In this document: positions 62,815 to 64,000 of the stretch, piece by piece | How positions within the stretch are numbered: the stretch's first letter is position 1 | How the letters are laid out: each line of letters starts with the position of its first letter | Position numbers and translations under genes: made by a program | Assembly: GCA_002457215.1 (NCBI GenBank) | Contig: NTJZ01000009.1 | Location: 60,464-124,463, forward strand | DNA from: OM182 bacterium MED-G28 | GTDB taxonomy: Bacteria > Pseudomonadota > Gammaproteobacteria > Pseudomonadales > Pseudohongiellaceae | DNA length: 64,000 bases | Direction of reading: 5' to 3' | Notes under the pieces: model-generated | What the model saw: only the letters and a program-made list of their open reading frames with translations | The model's database searches: none | Told to the model about the DNA's origin: nothing

Positions 62815-63333
62815 CTATTTGAGCTCGCTTTCGATCTGCGTAGGATCCACATCCTGAGGCGAAATCAGGAGCATCAGCGAACCAAGGAGAGCTGTAACGG
62901 TAAAAGCCATTCCAAAAATAACCTCGCTTACTACATTTGACCAAAGCGTTGGCCCCTCAGGTGTTACATAAATCTCACTCCATATCACCACGCCAAACAG
63001 CATTAGAATATCAAGAATTCGGGCGCCGATAGTTATGACGGCCCATGCGCAGATCCAAGAATTTTTTTTCCGAAAGTCGACACTCTTGCTATTTGAAGAC
63101 AGCCCGCACTGAATCGCAAAATAGAACGCCGCGATGAACCCCATAATGTCCAAAATCCAAGCATTAATCCCCCAGTTAAAACCATCCACGACGCAGGTGA
63201 CAACCACAGTTACCAAGTGTGTCACCACGAAACAGGCCCCCAACAGAGCCGCAACGCCCAAAAATCGATGACCCGCAGTGAGCACAGGGGCTTGAAACAA
63301 CCCGCTTATGCCAAAAAATTTAAAATTAGTCAT
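62815..63333 (-). CDS. Hypothetical four-helix membrane protein
   Basis: A 172-residue integral membrane protein with four hydrophobic segments at about residues 22-48, 60-78, 100-122 and 132-158. The second helix precedes QCGLSSNSKSVDFRKKNSWICAW, a basic cytoplasmic loop with two cysteines. The C-terminal tail (SPQDVDPTQIESELK) is acidic. I know no family. It stands between the cytochrome c and the PQQ dehydrogenase of the right end, on the same strand, and may be part of that electron-transfer module; this is inference from position. Confidence 0.55.
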   Translation of the reverse strand: MTNFKFFGISGLFQAPVLTAGHRFLGVAALLGACFVVTHLVTVVVTCVVDGFNWGINAWILDIMGFIAAFYFAIQCGLSSNSKSVDFRKKNSWICAWAVITIGARILDILMLFGVVIWSEIYVTPEGPTLWSNVVSEVIFGMAFTVTALLGSLMLLISPQDVDPTQIESELK

Positions 63334-63569
63334 GCAATATTTCCTAACTCATTAACTAATAATCTGGGTCGTGTAACACCGAGCCCTTTTGATTTGTTTG
63401 TTATGTGCTTTTACAAAAAAAGAATAAAGGCTTCCGGTAGTTTGACGGGATTATCGTTTACAAGGGCGTTGTGCAATTCGCTTAGAGTTGACCTGACGGG
63501 GTAAACAACCTAGGAGACTCTTTACAGGCGGGTCCCCAAAAGATATAGATTCCGTCACTGCCGCCTAAG

Positions 63570-64000
63570 TTAGGGTAATGCAAATACGAACAGGTTGGTT
63601 CCGCGGCTGGGCCTTAACTCGGGTGTCCCGATGCTACCTAGCCAGGGCCCGGTATTTACCGCAACATATTGCTTTCCATCCACTGCGTAAGTTACCGGGA
63701 AGCCGACTACCGGGGAGCCCAGGTTTATTTCCCAAAGGGCCTCACCGGTCTCATGATCGTGCGCCCGAAAGCGGCCGTTGGCATCGCCACCGAACACTAG
63801 CCCCCCGCCGGTGGACATCAGGGATGTAGTGCCGGCCCGTTGCTCATGAAGCCATTCGGTGCGACCTGTTTCGGCATTGATTGCTCTTACGGTGCCCAAG
63901 TTGTTCGTGCCGGGTGCAATCCGATGCCTGCCCGCCAGTGAGTAGAGAGCCATGCCACCTCTGACAATCTCACGCTCGAACTCGGTAGCCCTTTGCGTTT
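63570..64000 (-). CDS. PQQ-dependent dehydrogenase, C-terminal end (partial)
   Basis: The frame is open to the window edge, so only the last 143 residues are seen. Propeller blades appear as AINAETGRTEWLHEQRAG, GLVFGGDANGRFRAHDHETGEALWEINLGSPVVGFPV and the closing VDGKQYVAVNTG ... LFVFALP. An internal Met at 63953 is not a start; codons TQRATEFEREIVRGG precede it. This is the fourth intact quinoprotein in the window, apart from the remnant at 61771-61946. The catalytic part lies outside, so the substrate class cannot be judged. Confidence 0.85.
   Translation of the reverse strand, partial: TQRATEFEREIVRGGMALYSLAGRHRIAPGTNNLGTVRAINAETGRTEWLHEQRAGTTSLMSTGGGLVFGGDANGRFRAHDHETGEALWEINLGSPVVGFPVTYAVDGKQYVAVNTGPWLGSIGTPELRPSRGTNLFVFALP

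Noticed and set aside
62601..62852. 83-codon leftward frame overlapping the four-helix membrane protein
   Set aside because: Overlaps the end of a better gene, and has no ribosome site or family resemblance.

Overview
The window looks like a chromosomal piece of an uncultured-type, probably marine, Gram-negative gammaproteobacterium. The support is a GT9 heptosyltransferase for LPS core, four TonB-dependent receptors, Fur boxes close to the gammaproteobacterial 19-mer, many Sec/Tat-exported enzymes, and abundant periplasmic quinoproteins with c-type cytochromes. This placement is inferred. There is no rRNA, tRNA, CRISPR array, insertion sequence or phage gene, and no recognisable transcription regulator.

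Layout. 1-7.8 kb: the end of a xanthine-dehydrogenase-type molybdenum subunit; a leftward group of hypothetical protein, Tat-exported ThDP enzyme and cytochrome c; and a rightward operon of a B12-type radical SAM protein with two GT9 glycosyltransferases, closed by a two-way terminator. 7.8-16.3 kb: leftward periplasmic oxidation genes (PQQ dehydrogenase, TonB-dependent receptor, NHL propeller, a PQQ alcohol dehydrogenase with the Asp-Tyr-Asp lanthanide signature, diheme cytochrome c). 16.5-22.8 kb: rightward PET-hydrolase-like polyesterase, TonB-dependent receptor, a lipoprotein with two TonB C-terminal domains, and a secreted PHP-like hydrolase. 22.9-27.1 kb: leftward CoA-transferase III, exported D-aminoacylase-like amidohydrolase and exported FAH-fold protein.

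27.7-33.1 kb is the most striking part: an all-leftward cassette with three Fur boxes. In order of transcription it holds a Tat-signal peptide with five 13-residue Asp/Ser/Arg repeats, a JmjC/cupin_4 (ROX-type) 2-oxoglutarate oxygenase, a 21-codon membrane micro-ORF, a PepSY-TM protein and a siderophore-type TonB receptor. I propose, as inference, a ribosomally made and oxygenase-modified iron-binding peptide (a RiPP metallophore) with its own uptake and reduction proteins.

33.1-38.8 kb: an island of small, poorly characterised proteins, including three paralogous beta-barrel-like proteins and two with duplicated domains. 38.9-46.7 kb: matrixin metalloprotease, sterol-desaturase-type di-iron hydroxylase, NTF2-like protein, HupE trio, HbpS-like protein and an ABC exporter. 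46.8-64 kb is visibly GC-richer. It carries a second set of periplasmic oxidation genes (PQQ dehydrogenases, DUF1552/DUF1592 pair, two secreted MBL hydrolases, VOC protein, TonB receptor, cytochrome c, and two paralogous secreted proteins of unknown function), plus remnants of a PQQ dehydrogenase and a VOC gene at 61.8-62.0 kb. A TTGTAAC/GTTACAA-type operator recurs upstream of several receptors and of one secreted hydrolase, which suggests shared control of the oxidative/uptake modules.
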